Shown here in pieces: positions 17,086-24,976 of a stretch of DNA of 64,000 bases. The notes beneath the pieces were generated by a model. It ran no database searches, was not told the DNA's origin, and worked only from the letters and a program-made list of their open reading frames with translations. The DNA is from Candidatus Eremiobacteraceae bacterium (GTDB lineage: Bacteria > Vulcanimicrobiota > Vulcanimicrobiia > Eremiobacterales > Eremiobacteraceae), in contig DASTCX010000007.1 in the NCBI GenBank assembly GCA_035710745.1, positions 32,587-96,586 of the forward strand, read 5' to 3'. The translations under genes were made by a program, and so were the position numbers. Each line of letters starts with the position of its first letter. Positions within the stretch are counted from its first letter, which is position 1.

Positions 17086-18344
17086 CGCGTGCCCGAAGGC
17101 CGGACTCGGTAGATGACGCCGTTCGCATCGTCAGCGACGAAAATGCTCCCTTGCGAGCCGACCGCGATGCCGGTCGGACGCCCTATGTAACCCGTTCCTG
17201 ACGACGAGCCGAAGCCCCACATGAACGAGGTCCACTGCTTGGTCGGATCGCTCCAATCGACGGACGTCGAAGGCACATCGCCGGACATCCGCACGTATGC
17301 GACGTCAGGCGGTGTCGACGGACAGCAATGCCACGAGCCATGCGACGTCACGAAGAGCGCGCCGGCAAATGCCGTCGGGAAGCGATACGCGCCGCCGGCG
17401 CTCGACGGGTAGAACGTCGCGCCGATGTGCGTCGCGTAGGCGGCGAACTCGACGAGCGGCACGCCCACCTTCGAACAATTCGCGCCGGGCGTGTACGCGT
17501 GGCGGTTCTCCTCGCAGTCCGGCCATCCGTAGTCGACGGGGTTTCCGCTCTGCAGCGTCACCGCGTCCATGAACTCGTACGGGTGACCGTACGGCAGCTT
17601 GTCTTGACCTGCGCCGCCCGCCCACAACGTCGATGTCGCCGCGTTGATGGCAAGCGCGATCGGGTTTCTGATCCGAGTCGCAAGCGTGTGCATGCCCGAG
17701 CCGTCGACGTTCATCGCTTGGACCGAGGCTCGCGTCGGATCGACTTCGACGCACGCGTTGCACGACGAGCCGACGCCCACGTAGAGCGTCGACGACGTCG
17801 CCGCAACCGAACTGGTGATATGGACGTCGCCGTCGGAGCCGGGTGAGATAGGGCCCGTCCGCACCGAAGCGATGTGCTGCGCCGACGAAGACGGTTCGCT
17901 GCGATCGCCAGTCTTATACGGAATGCGGTAGACGTTGTATTCGGTCGCCGCGTAGATCCAAGAGTGGTCGGGCGAAAGCGCGATGCCGTCCGCCGGCGCA
18001 TCGGGCAAAGAGATGAAGGTCTGCGCGGAGCCTGCAGCGCCTGGCGCCTCGGCGTTCGGCACGATGACGAGCGTGTTGCCGCTGGTCCCTACGAGAAGAT
18101 CGCCGTTCGGAAGGCCGACGAGCTCTCGGGCGCCGGACACCGAGGCGATGGTTGAAGATGTGAAGCCCGACGCGATGTGGATCCGCGGATCGGTTGTCGG
18201 CGCGGGGCTCGCGCTACCGGACGGTGAGGGCGCCGCGGTCGGGTGGGCGAGGCTCGTACCTTGGCCGGCGTTCGCACATGCTGCGGCGACGACCGCCGCG
18301 GCGACCGCCGCGAGGCAACGGCTAAGAATGATGGTGGTGCGCAT
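17082..18344 (-). CDS. PQQ-dependent sugar (sorbosone-type) dehydrogenase-like lipoprotein
   Basis: ATG 18344 gives a 420-residue protein with a lipoprotein-like signal (LAAVAAAVVAAACANAG) and a Ser/Pro/Thr linker. The rest is a beta-propeller with blades such as GIALSPDHSWIYAATEYNVYRI and RNPIALAINAATSTLWAGGAGQDKLPYGHPYEFM. NPVDYGWPDC and FVTSHGSWHCC are typical of the glucose/sorbosone dehydrogenase family that uses PQQ. The frame is open back to 18770, but that part overlaps the TetR gene in another frame and has no signal peptide. The periplasmic sugar-oxidising role is by family similarity; the substrate is unknown. Confidence 0.85.
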   Translation of the reverse strand: MRTTIILSRCLAAVAAAVVAAACANAGQGTSLAHPTAAPSPSGSASPAPTTDPRIHIASGFTSSTIASVSGARELVGLPNGDLLVGTSGNTLVIVPNAEAPGAAGSAQTFISLPDAPADGIALSPDHSWIYAATEYNVYRIPYKTGDRSEPSSSAQHIASVRTGPISPGSDGDVHITSSVAATSSTLYVGVGSSCNACVEVDPTRASVQAMNVDGSGMHTLATRIRNPIALAINAATSTLWAGGAGQDKLPYGHPYEFMDAVTLQSGNPVDYGWPDCEENRHAYTPGANCSKVGVPLVEFAAYATHIGATFYPSSAGGAYRFPTAFAGALFVTSHGSWHCCPSTPPDVAYVRMSGDVPSTSVDWSDPTKQWTSFMWGFGSSSGTGYIGRPTGIAVGSQGSIFVADDANGVIYRVRPSGTR

Positions 18345-18406
18345 GGGATATCCATGTTTCTGGTGCTTCGCGACCGGGGACCTCCCCGACGTGAGGCGCG
18401 AGCGAA

Positions 18407-19024
18407 TCACGATGCGCTCGAGCGAACGCGTGCCGCTTCGAGCGATTTCGGCTCTCCGATCGTGCCGAGCGTGCTCAACCAGATGTCGACGGCCCGATCG
18501 ATGCGCGCTCGATCGTGCGTCGCGCAGAGGTCGAGCATGAAACCGCGATAGCCGGCGAGGACGACGGTCGCGATCGCGCGCGCGTCCGCTCGAGAGTGAC
18601 CGGCTTCGATGAACGGCCGCGCTATATACTTCAGCCACTCGCCGATGGCGTCGGCGATGAACGACGCGTAGCGTTTCGGTTCTTTCAACGCGAGCCCGTA
18701 GAGCTCGAAGAAAAGCCTGAAAGTCGGCTCGGCCTTCGGCGAACTCATGATATCCCAGGCCGCGCGGCATGTGTCGACCGCGCTCGTCGATTCCTGATCG
18801 CGAACGCGGTTGAAAAGTTCCCGCTGCCGCTCGCGCAGGCGGGCGATCACCTGCATGAGGAGATCGTCCTTCGACTTGAAACGGTAGAGCAGCAGTCGCG
18901 GGCTCGCGCCGACCGCGCGAGCGAGCGGTCTCAGCGCAAGATCGATGACGCCGTGAGCGAGGACGTAGCGGACGACGCGGTCGAGCAGTTCTTCGCGGCT
19001 GCGTTCGTCGACTGGCCGGGTCAT
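18407..19024 (-). CDS. TetR-family transcriptional regulator
   Basis: This 205-residue protein has an N-terminal helix-turn-helix (ELLDRVVRYVLAHGVIDLALRPLARAVGASPRLLLYRFKSKDDLLMQV, residues 11-58) of TetR type and an all-helical ligand domain. It starts with ATG at 19024. Immediately upstream is a perfect 7-bp inverted repeat inside a promoter, which fits autoregulation. The adjoining genes are the PQQ-type dehydrogenase downstream and the ABC exporter upstream on the same strand; either could be a target. TetR regulators beside ABC exporters often sense the exported compound. Confidence 0.9.
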   Translation of the reverse strand: MTRPVDERSREELLDRVVRYVLAHGVIDLALRPLARAVGASPRLLLYRFKSKDDLLMQVIARLRERQRELFNRVRDQESTSAVDTCRAAWDIMSSPKAEPTFRLFFELYGLALKEPKRYASFIADAIGEWLKYIARPFIEAGHSRADARAIATVVLAGYRGFMLDLCATHDRARIDRAVDIWLSTLGTIGEPKSLEAARVRSSAS

Positions 19025-19030
19025 GGCCCG

Positions 19031-19060
19031 ATCATATCATACTTGAAACACTCGTTTCAA
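19031..19060 (-). promoter_or_regulatory. TetR gene promoter with operator TTGAAACACTCGTTTCAA
   Basis: The palindrome at 19043-19060 has perfect 7-bp arms around ACTC. On the minus strand its TTGAAA (19060-19055) can serve as -35 with TATGAT (19036-19031) as -10, spacer 18. The -10 ends 7 bp before the TetR start codon, so the transcript would have almost no leader. Confidence 0.65.
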
Positions 19061-19079
19061 TATTATGACGCACACAAGA

Positions 19080-19184
19080 CCGCGCCGCGAGCGTGTCGCT
19101 CTCGCGGGCACGCGGCGATTCGGGAAATATTTGGCTTTCGCCGCCTCAGAACACCCGCTTTAGAGCGACACGCTCGCGGCGCGG
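19080..19184. mobile_element. MITE-like element, copy 1 (105 bp, 23-bp perfect terminal inverted repeats)
   Basis: The left arm 19080-19102 (beginning CCGCGCCGCGAGCG) is the exact reverse complement of 19162-19184. The interior is 59 bp and non-coding. A second copy with identical 23-bp ends lies at 31315-31441. It contains no transposase and sits between the TetR and ABC exporter genes. The mobile nature is inferred from the terminal repeats and the two copies. Confidence 0.7.
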
Positions 19185-19204
19185 CTCTTCGTGCAGAGTC
19201 GTCT

Positions 19205-19226
19205 CGGTCGAGCAGAAGCTCGACCG
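19205..19226. repeat. Short palindromic repeat beside MITE-like copy 1
   Basis: CGGTCGAG / CTCGACCG-type arms with loop CAGAAG, followed by CTAC. It lies 20 bp right of the MITE-like copy, and its right end meets the ABC exporter stop codon. The second MITE-like copy has the same neighbour at 31463. Confidence 0.85.
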
Positions 19227-21053
19227 CTACAGCTCGATGGCGTCTTGCTCTTGCAAGAACTGCGCGCGATACAGCTCGGCATAGAGGCCGGCGCGACGGA
19301 GCAGCTCGGCGTGCGTGCCGGATTCGACGATGCGCCCGTCGTCGACGACGAAGATCTTGTCGGCGCGAAGCACGGTCGAGAGGCGGTGCGCGATGACGAG
19401 GCTCGTCCGGTGTTCCATGAGCGGCTCGAGCGCCGCTTGGATGAGCGCTTCGGAGGTCGAGTCGAGCGAGCTCGTCGCTTCGTCGAGGATGAGTATGCGC
19501 GGGTCTTTGAGCAGCACGCGCGCGATCGCGAGCCGTTGCCGCTCGCCGCCCGACAGTTTGTGTCCGCGCTCGCCGACGATCGTGTCGAACCGCTCCGGCA
19601 GCGCTGCGATCGTGTCGTAGATATTCGCCGTCTTGCATGCGGCGATGAGGTCGGCTTCGGTCGCGTCCGGCTTGCCGTAGCGAAGATTGTCGGCGATCGA
19701 GGCATGGAAGAGGAACGTCTCTTGCGTCACGATGCCGATGTTGCGGCGCAGCGAGTCGAGCGTCAAATCGCGGATGTCGTGACCGTCGATCCGGATGACG
19801 CCCTCTTGCGGGTCGTAGAACCGCGGCAAGAGCGCGAGCATCGTCGTCTTCCCGGCGCCGCTCGGCCCGACGATCGCCGCCACTTCGCCCGAACGGACGC
19901 GCAGCGAGATATCGTCCAGCGCCCAGCGATCGTCGCGATAGCGGAAACGGACGTGGTCGAACTCGACGTCGCCCTCGCAGTTCTTCAGATCGAGCGCGAG
20001 TGCGCGCTGTGGTGCTTCGACCTTCATATCCAAGTAGTCGAAGATGCGCTCGAACACCGCGAATGCGCTGACGATCTGCACTTGGACGCCGACCAACGCG
20101 GCCGCCGGCCCGTAGAGCCGTGCGAGATAGCTGACGAACGCGACGATCGTGCCGACCTCGAGTCCGGAGCGTATCGCCATGATGCCGCCGCCGTACCAGA
20201 TGATCGCGGGTCCGATGACGACGAGCGCCGTGACGACGGCCAAGAACCAGCGCCCGACGAGAGCCAGACGGATCTCGAGATCCATGAGCTTCGTACCGGC
20301 TTCGTGGAAGCGCACCGCCTCCTGCGGTTCTCGCACGAACGACTTGACGAGCGTGATGCCCGATAGCGACAGCGTCTCTTGCAGGAGGCTTTCTATGACG
20401 TCGCGCTGTTCGCGCGTCTTCTTCCGGACGGCGAACATCGCGCGTCCGACCGGTGACAGCGGGAGTATCATGATCGGGACGACCGCGAGCGACAGCAGCG
20501 CGAGTCGCCAATCGAGCACGAAGATCGCGACGACCGTCGTCAAGATCATCGCGACGTTCGTCACGACGGTGACAAGCGTACCCGTCACGACGCTGTCGAT
20601 TGCATCGACGTCGTTGGACACGCGGTTCATGATCTCGCCGGTCTTCGTCGAGGCGAAGAACGAGAGCGGCATCCGATGCAGATGGCGGACGAGCGCATCG
20701 CGCATGTCGCGCATGATGCCTTCGCCGACGAGCGCGTTCAGATAGCCTTGCCACGTGCCGATCCCGGTCGCCGCCAACGCCGTCGCTATCATCGCTCCGA
20801 CGTAGACGGCGAGCTCACGAGCGTCGCCGTGGCGGATCGCGCCGTCGATGATGAGCTTGGTGAAGTACGGCGGCAGCACGCCGAGCGCGCTCGTCACGAA
20901 GATGCAGGCGAGCACAAGCGCTTCTTCACGCCAATAGGGTGCGAAGTAGGCGAAGATGCGCCGCATGTCGACCCGCTTTTCGACCTTCGGCCGTTTCGGG
21001 TCGAATTGCGACGACCACATCATGTGGAAGGGTGTTGATCCGCCGCCGAGCAT
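19227..21053 (-). CDS. MsbA/LmrA-type ABC exporter, fused permease and ATPase
   Basis: The 608-residue protein has an N-terminal six-helix exporter domain (from RIFAYFAPYWREEALVLACIFV) and a C-terminal ATPase. Walker A is GPSGAGKTT, the Q-loop lies in IGIVTQETFLFHASIADNLRYG, the signature is LSGGERQRLAIAR, Walker B is ILILDEATSSLD, and the H-loop is IAHRLS. It should work as a homodimer exporting lipids, peptides or drugs; the substrate cannot be told. The start shown is ATG 21053; a later Met (MMWSSQFDPKRPKVEKRVDMRRIF) is possible. Its stop coincides with the palindromic repeat at 19205. Confidence 0.93.
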   Translation of the reverse strand: MLGGGSTPFHMMWSSQFDPKRPKVEKRVDMRRIFAYFAPYWREEALVLACIFVTSALGVLPPYFTKLIIDGAIRHGDARELAVYVGAMIATALAATGIGTWQGYLNALVGEGIMRDMRDALVRHLHRMPLSFFASTKTGEIMNRVSNDVDAIDSVVTGTLVTVVTNVAMILTTVVAIFVLDWRLALLSLAVVPIMILPLSPVGRAMFAVRKKTREQRDVIESLLQETLSLSGITLVKSFVREPQEAVRFHEAGTKLMDLEIRLALVGRWFLAVVTALVVIGPAIIWYGGGIMAIRSGLEVGTIVAFVSYLARLYGPAAALVGVQVQIVSAFAVFERIFDYLDMKVEAPQRALALDLKNCEGDVEFDHVRFRYRDDRWALDDISLRVRSGEVAAIVGPSGAGKTTMLALLPRFYDPQEGVIRIDGHDIRDLTLDSLRRNIGIVTQETFLFHASIADNLRYGKPDATEADLIAACKTANIYDTIAALPERFDTIVGERGHKLSGGERQRLAIARVLLKDPRILILDEATSSLDSTSEALIQAALEPLMEHRTSLVIAHRLSTVLRADKIFVVDDGRIVESGTHAELLRRAGLYAELYRAQFLQEQDAIEL

Positions 21054-21165
21054 ACGTCTGGTTTCTGCTCGCGCGCTCGGATAATCCCGCCGCGAGGGGC
21101 GGCAGCGCGGCTCGCGCTACCTGCCCGATCGGGCGGGAGCGTCTACCCGGACGAACGTATGGAGT

Positions 21166-21747
21166 TCAGCCGCCGTACTGCCGGAGCGCGCGTCGCGCGG
21201 AGTCGTGATTCGGGTTGATCTGAAGGACTTTCCGCCAGCATTCGAGCGCGTATTGGCGGTCGCCGTTCTTCAGCGCCGCGTAGGCGAGATAGTCCCAAGC
21301 GAACTCTTTGGTCGGATCGCGCTGAACGCTCACGCGCAAGGCATCTTCGGCTTTTTTATAGTCGTGGAACTTCAACAAGTAGATGCGGCCGAGGTCGAAC
21401 GGCAGCGTCGCGTTGCCTGGCACCGCCTTCTCGCCGGCCTCGAACGTCGCCGCCGCCTCTTGGAGCCTCGACTGCTTGCTCTCGTTCCAGAAATAATAGA
21501 GCTCGCCGAGATGGATCCAGCCGTCCGGGACCGCGGGGTCGATCGCGATCGCCTTCTTATAGTAGTGTTCCGCCGAGTCGGGGACGAGGGCCGCTTCGAA
21601 CGTGACGCCGCGATACGCCGCGACGACGGCGAAGATGGGTCTGAACAAGAGCCACCCGCCTACGAGCACGATGACGAGGATGATCCAGCGGTCGTACGTC
21701 CTGATGACGTACGGCCGGACGTCTTTCGTCTCGCTCCGATCGCTCAT
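21166..21747 (-). CDS. Membrane-anchored TPR protein
   Basis: This 193-residue protein has one N-terminal membrane helix (WIILVIVLVGGWLLF, residues 21-35) and then tetratricopeptide repeats, for example AEHYYKKAIAIDPAVPDGWIHLGELYY and FAWDYLAYAALKNGDRQYALECWRKVLQINPNHDSARRALR. Such proteins usually act as assembly scaffolds. The ATG at 21747 overlaps the stop of the CcdA-like gene by 4 bp, so the two are made together and probably act together. In cytochrome c maturation, CcdA-like and TPR (CcmI-like) proteins are partners; whether that holds here is uncertain because the CcdA homologue lacks its cysteines. Confidence 0.82.
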   Translation of the reverse strand: MSDRSETKDVRPYVIRTYDRWIILVIVLVGGWLLFRPIFAVVAAYRGVTFEAALVPDSAEHYYKKAIAIDPAVPDGWIHLGELYYFWNESKQSRLQEAAATFEAGEKAVPGNATLPFDLGRIYLLKFHDYKKAEDALRVSVQRDPTKEFAWDYLAYAALKNGDRQYALECWRKVLQINPNHDSARRALRQYGG

Positions 21748-22427
21748 GCGATAACCGCGAAGAACAGAGCGAGGAACACCAGGATGTAGCCCGCCGACAT
21801 CTCAGCGACGAGATGCCAGCGCTTGACCGACGCATTGCGCATGTACCACGGCGCGAACGATCCGACGAAGAACACCGGTATGCCGTGACCGACGCCGAAG
21901 GCGAGCATGAGGAGCGCGCCGTTCAGGACTTCGCCGCGGAAGGTCGTGACCGCCAACGCACCGAGCATGATCGGCGTCGCGTCAGGCGCGATGAGGAACG
22001 CGAATCCGAAGCCGAGGAGAAAGGCTCCGACGAGACCGTGCCTCAGCACCGGCATCGACGGCATCGGGATCTTCACGTCGATCAGCCGGATGAGCTGAAG
22101 GCCCATGACGAAACAGAGCGCCGCGGTGAAGTAATAAAGGAAGCCCGTCATCATGAGCAAGCGGCCGAACGACCCGGCGAGGAAGCCGACGCTGCAGTAG
22201 ACGACACAGATCCCGAGCACGAATGCGAGCGACATCTGCACGGCCGACCAGAACGTCTTCGCCTCGTGACCGGCGTAGTTGACTATGGCCACCATGCGGG
22301 GAACGCTCGATGGGCTTATCGCGCTGACGATGCCGCCAACGAACATCACGAGCAGCGCGACGCCGAAGTCCTTGTGCACGACGTCGCCGATCTTGTCGGC
22401 GAGCGCGTAGACGTTGGTCCAATCCAT
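21744..22427 (-). CDS. CcdA/DsbD-like membrane protein lacking the redox cysteines
   Basis: The 227-residue protein has six or seven membrane segments in the CcdA/DsbD arrangement. The first signature, usually SPCxxP, reads SPSSVP (residues 38-43). The second, usually a TPCIGP-type motif, reads APDATP (residues 147-152). Both reactive cysteines are therefore absent. The only cysteines are elsewhere in helices (residues about 74, 78 and 105). Thiol electron transfer of the usual kind is thus unlikely; metal or small-molecule transport is possible, as in other members of the wider LysE/DsbD superfamily. It is coupled to the TPR gene downstream. Confidence 0.78.
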   Translation of the reverse strand: MDWTNVYALADKIGDVVHKDFGVALLVMFVGGIVSAISPSSVPRMVAIVNYAGHEAKTFWSAVQMSLAFVLGICVVYCSVGFLAGSFGRLLMMTGFLYYFTAALCFVMGLQLIRLIDVKIPMPSMPVLRHGLVGAFLLGFGFAFLIAPDATPIMLGALAVTTFRGEVLNGALLMLAFGVGHGIPVFFVGSFAPWYMRNASVKRWHLVAEMSAGYILVFLALFFAVIA

Positions 22428-22483
22428 TATAATTGCCTTAAGATTAGTATCGGCACCGCGGGGCCAAACCTATGCGGGACATG

Positions 22484-22508
22484 CCGTTCGTAGAGCATTC
22501 ACGAACGG
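22484..22508. promoter_or_regulatory. Inverted repeat CCGTTCGT / ACGAACGG upstream of bolA
   Basis: Perfect 8-bp arms with a 9-base loop lie 9 bp before the BolA start. TTCGTAGA is repeated directly after it. It may be an operator or a leader hairpin. Confidence 0.4.
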
Positions 22509-22516
22509 TTCGTAGA

Positions 22517-22771
22517 ATGAAGTCCGCGATGATCACGCCCGCCGAGATCGCCGCGCTCATCCGAGTTGCTTTGCCCGACGCCACCGTCGAGGCTCAAGAT
22601 TGGTCCGGCACCGGAGACCACTACGATGTCCGCGTGGCATCCGAAGGGTTCCGCGGCTTCTCGCTGCTCGACCAGCACCGCATGATCTATGCCGCCGTCG
22701 ACGCCGCGCTCAAGGACGGCCGGCTTCACGCGATCCAGATCAAGACCGAAACAAAGGAACGACATGGCTAA
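22517..22771 (+). CDS. BolA-family protein
   Basis: The product (about 84 residues from ATG 22517) contains the BolA core: IAALIRVALPDATVEAQDWSGTGDHYDVRVASEGFRGFSLLDQHRMIYAAVDAAL. It has the helix-turn-helix-like FRGxSLLDQHRMIY block that carries the invariant His of the family. BolA proteins bind [2Fe-2S] clusters together with monothiol glutaredoxins. Here the stop overlaps the start of exactly such a glutaredoxin gene by 8 bp, strong contextual support. An ATG at 22529 (MITPAEI) is an alternative start. Confidence 0.9.
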   Translation: MKSAMITPAEIAALIRVALPDATVEAQDWSGTGDHYDVRVASEGFRGFSLLDQHRMIYAAVDAALKDGRLHAIQIKTETKERHG

Positions 22772-23093
22772 CGACCTCAAGACGGCGATCGAGGCCGAGA
22801 TAAATGGCTCGAAGATCCTCGTCTACGGAAAAGGTACGAAGACCGCCCCGCGCTGCGGCTTCACGCTGGAGACGATCCAGTTCTTCGACGCGCTCGGCTA
22901 CCCGTTCGAGGTCATCGACGTGCTCGCCGACGACGAGAAGCGCCGTGCGCTATCTGATATGACGAACTGGCCGACCCTGCCGAAGGTGTTCATCGCCGGT
23001 ACTTTCTACGGCGATACCGATATCTTAGGCCCGATGCGCGACAGCGGCGAGCTGGAGACGTTGCTCGAGGCGGCGTTCAAAGAGAAGGTCTGA
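22764..23093 (+). CDS. Monothiol glutaredoxin (Grx4/GrxD type, CGFT)
   Basis: The start is ATG 22764, inside the end of bolA. The 109-residue product has the Grx4 pattern KILVYGKGTKTAPRCGFTLETIQFF, then WPTLPKVFIAGTFYGDTDILGPMRDSGEL. The active site is CGFT rather than the usual CGFS; the single Cys that ligates the shared [2Fe-2S] cluster is kept. The TLPKVFI cis-Pro and G-D-D glutathione-binding residues are present. With BolA it should traffic or store Fe-S clusters. It is an operon of two genes. Confidence 0.92.
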   Translation: MANDLKTAIEAEINGSKILVYGKGTKTAPRCGFTLETIQFFDALGYPFEVIDVLADDEKRRALSDMTNWPTLPKVFIAGTFYGDTDILGPMRDSGELETLLEAAFKEKV

Positions 23094-23213
23094 AGCGCTC
23101 CATCGGGGTTACCCCCCCCGTGACCCGCATCATGGTCCCACCAGGGGGCCAAGCGCGAGCGCTGACCGAATCCACACAGTCCTCGTTATGGCCGAGACAC
23201 GCTTGTATTTGAG

Positions 23214-24677
23214 ATGAGCGCTTCAGCGTTTGGCCGGGTGGCGCGCCGCCCGGGATCGAGATTGGACCGAGGCGGCGGCACCTTCACGGCCGGCACCGTC
23301 CTCGCGATCGCGCTCGTCGTCTCGATCGTCGGATCGATCGTCACGTACGTCTCCGTGCGCGGCGCGTTCGCTCAACACGTCTACGTCGACGAGGCGCAGT
23401 CGAGTCTCGCTTCGCTCTACCTTTTGCAGCTCGAACAGGACACGGGGCTGCGCGGTTTCCTCTCGTCGGGTCAGCGCGGGTATCTCAACACGAGTTCTAC
23501 CGAAGCGGACTTCAACGCCGCGTGGCAAGCGCTGCGCGTCGCAAGTCAGCGCGCGCAGCTGCAAGTCGATAATCTTCTGCTCTCGGACCTCCTGCGCACC
23601 CACGAACGGTGGCTCTCGCAGGTCGCGATCCCGCTTGAAACGCGCCCGAACGGGCCCGACCAGCTCAAGCAGTTGACGCTCGACAAAGCGCTCACCGATC
23701 GGATGCGCGACGACTTCCAGCGGTTGCAGACCCTCTATGCAAGCCAGGCGCAGGCTGCATCCGATCGCATCCAAGATCTGCTGCGACGCGCCGCGATCAG
23801 CACTGCCGCGCTCATGCTGCTCTTCGGTTGCGCGGCGATCGTCGCCGATCTCTATCGCTCGCGGACGCAAGCGGCGCTCGAGCGCGAGCGGACGGTCGCC
23901 GACACGCTGCAGCGTGCGTTCCTCAGCGGCTGGGATGCGCTGCCGTACCTGCACGTCGGGACCGCGTATCTCTCCTCGACGCGAGAGGCGACGATCGGCG
24001 GCGATCTCTTCGACATCCATCGCATCGACGACCATCGCACCCTACTGCTCGTCGCCGACGTGAGCGGCAAAGGTCTCGATGCCGCCGTCGGGACCGCGCA
24101 GGTGAAGTACTCGATCCGCACGCTCGTCGAGGACTACATGGACCCTGCGGTCGTGCTCGCCAAGTTCAACCGGCAGTACATCAGGTCGCAGCGTGACCCG
24201 TCCGCGTTCGTATCGGTGTTCGTCGGCATCTTCGACGAGCGTGACTGGTCGCTGCGCTACGCGAGCGCCGGCCATTCGCCCGCGTACGTCCGTCGAGAGG
24301 ACTGGGTCGAGCAGCTGCCGGTGACGGGGCCGCTTCTCGGCATCGTCGATGATGCGACGTTCTCCTCGGTCACAGTCGCTATCTCTGCGGGCGACACGAT
24401 CGTCCTCGCGACCGACGGTCTCACCGAGGCTCGCGATAGCGCCGGCGTGCTCGTCGACGACGACGGCGTCATCCGCTGGATCCGGGATGGCGAACGCGAC
24501 CCGCAGCCTCTCGCCGCCGAATTGGTCTCAAAGGTGACGCGCTTCGCAGGCGGCCGGATCAACGACGATTTGGCGCTGCTCGTCATAACCGTCGAACGTC
24601 CCACGGTACCGCCCAGCAGCTGGAAGGCGGCCTTCGATATGCCCTCGAGCGCGGCTACCAGGACCGGGGACGGCTGA
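23214..24677 (+). CDS. CHASE3-domain membrane sensor with SpoIIE phosphatase (second copy)
   Basis: The 487-residue protein is a paralogue of the one at 7009-8541. It has a membrane helix (TVLAIALVVSIVGSIVTYVSV), a CHASE3 domain with EQDTGLRGFLSSGQRGYL, a second helix (AALMLLFGCAAIVADLY) and a PP2C/SpoIIE domain with GGDLFD, ADVSGKGLD, ATDGLTEAR and NDDLALL. It is expected to dephosphorylate a STAS protein, but none is encoded next to it, so it may feed the module at 8538-9256 or another distant one. The ATG at 23214 has no strong ribosome site. It is followed by a small zinc-knuckle protein gene. Confidence 0.87.
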   Translation: MSASAFGRVARRPGSRLDRGGGTFTAGTVLAIALVVSIVGSIVTYVSVRGAFAQHVYVDEAQSSLASLYLLQLEQDTGLRGFLSSGQRGYLNTSSTEADFNAAWQALRVASQRAQLQVDNLLLSDLLRTHERWLSQVAIPLETRPNGPDQLKQLTLDKALTDRMRDDFQRLQTLYASQAQAASDRIQDLLRRAAISTAALMLLFGCAAIVADLYRSRTQAALERERTVADTLQRAFLSGWDALPYLHVGTAYLSSTREATIGGDLFDIHRIDDHRTLLLVADVSGKGLDAAVGTAQVKYSIRTLVEDYMDPAVVLAKFNRQYIRSQRDPSAFVSVFVGIFDERDWSLRYASAGHSPAYVRREDWVEQLPVTGPLLGIVDDATFSSVTVAISAGDTIVLATDGLTEARDSAGVLVDDDGVIRWIRDGERDPQPLAAELVSKVTRFAGGRINDDLALLVITVERPTVPPSSWKAAFDMPSSAATRTGDG

Positions 24678-24684
24678 CGACCGC

Positions 24685-24897
24685 TTGCGCTACGGTTTCG
24701 CCTGCGAGGAATGCGGCGAGGTCCGCATCCTCAGCCAAGGCCTCACGCACCTGCGCTGGCTGCGCGATCGCGAACACATCGTCCGCGAGGTCGAAGAACA
24801 CACGTCGTCCGGACTCGAGACGTGGATGTCGGAAGGACTCGCGTTCCTCGCCGACCATCGCGGGCATCCAGTCGTCGTCATATCCGAAAAGACATGA
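24685..24897 (+). CDS. Small CxxC-containing protein
   Basis: A 70-residue frame starts at TTG 24685, 7 bp after the phosphatase stop: FACEECGEVRILSQGLTHLRWLRDREHIVREVEEHTSSG. It has one CxxC pair and many charged residues, so it could bind zinc together with His residues. I do not recognise the family. Codon use agrees with the neighbours and its position just behind the phosphatase suggests cotranscription. The TTG start is uncertain; the frame is open a little upstream without a better start. Confidence 0.5.
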   Translation: MRYGFACEECGEVRILSQGLTHLRWLRDREHIVREVEEHTSSGLETWMSEGLAFLADHRGHPVVVISEKT

Positions 24898-24899
24898 TC

Positions 24900-24921
24900 C
24901 GGTCAAGATAAATCTCGACCG
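24900..24921. repeat. Short palindromic repeat (one mismatch)
   Basis: CGGTCAAG / CTCGACCG with loop ATAAAT, followed by CTCCC. One arm position has changed from the consensus. It lies 3 bp after the zinc-knuckle gene. Confidence 0.85.
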
Positions 24922-24935
24922 CTCCCTAAAAAGAA

Positions 24936-24960
24936 AAGAGCGAAGCGTATCTTCGCTCTT
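24936..24960 (-). terminator. Terminator of the lysine-rich peptide gene
   Basis: Ten-base perfect stem AAGAGCGAAG / CTTCGCTCTT with a 5-base loop. In the minus direction it is followed by TTCTTTTT. It lies 16 bp past the stop of the peptide gene at 24977. Confidence 0.8.
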
Positions 24961-24976
24961 CCCGTTCGTACCTAGT

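Noticed and set aside
18345..18770. Longer start for the PQQ-type dehydrogenase gene
   Set aside because: The extra part overlaps the TetR gene in another frame and delays a good lipoprotein signal at 18344.
23094..23213. Possible promoter or terminator between the glutaredoxin and phosphatase genes
   Set aside because: Only a C-run and weak partial inverted bases are visible; no clear stem with a T-run and no -35/-10 pair.
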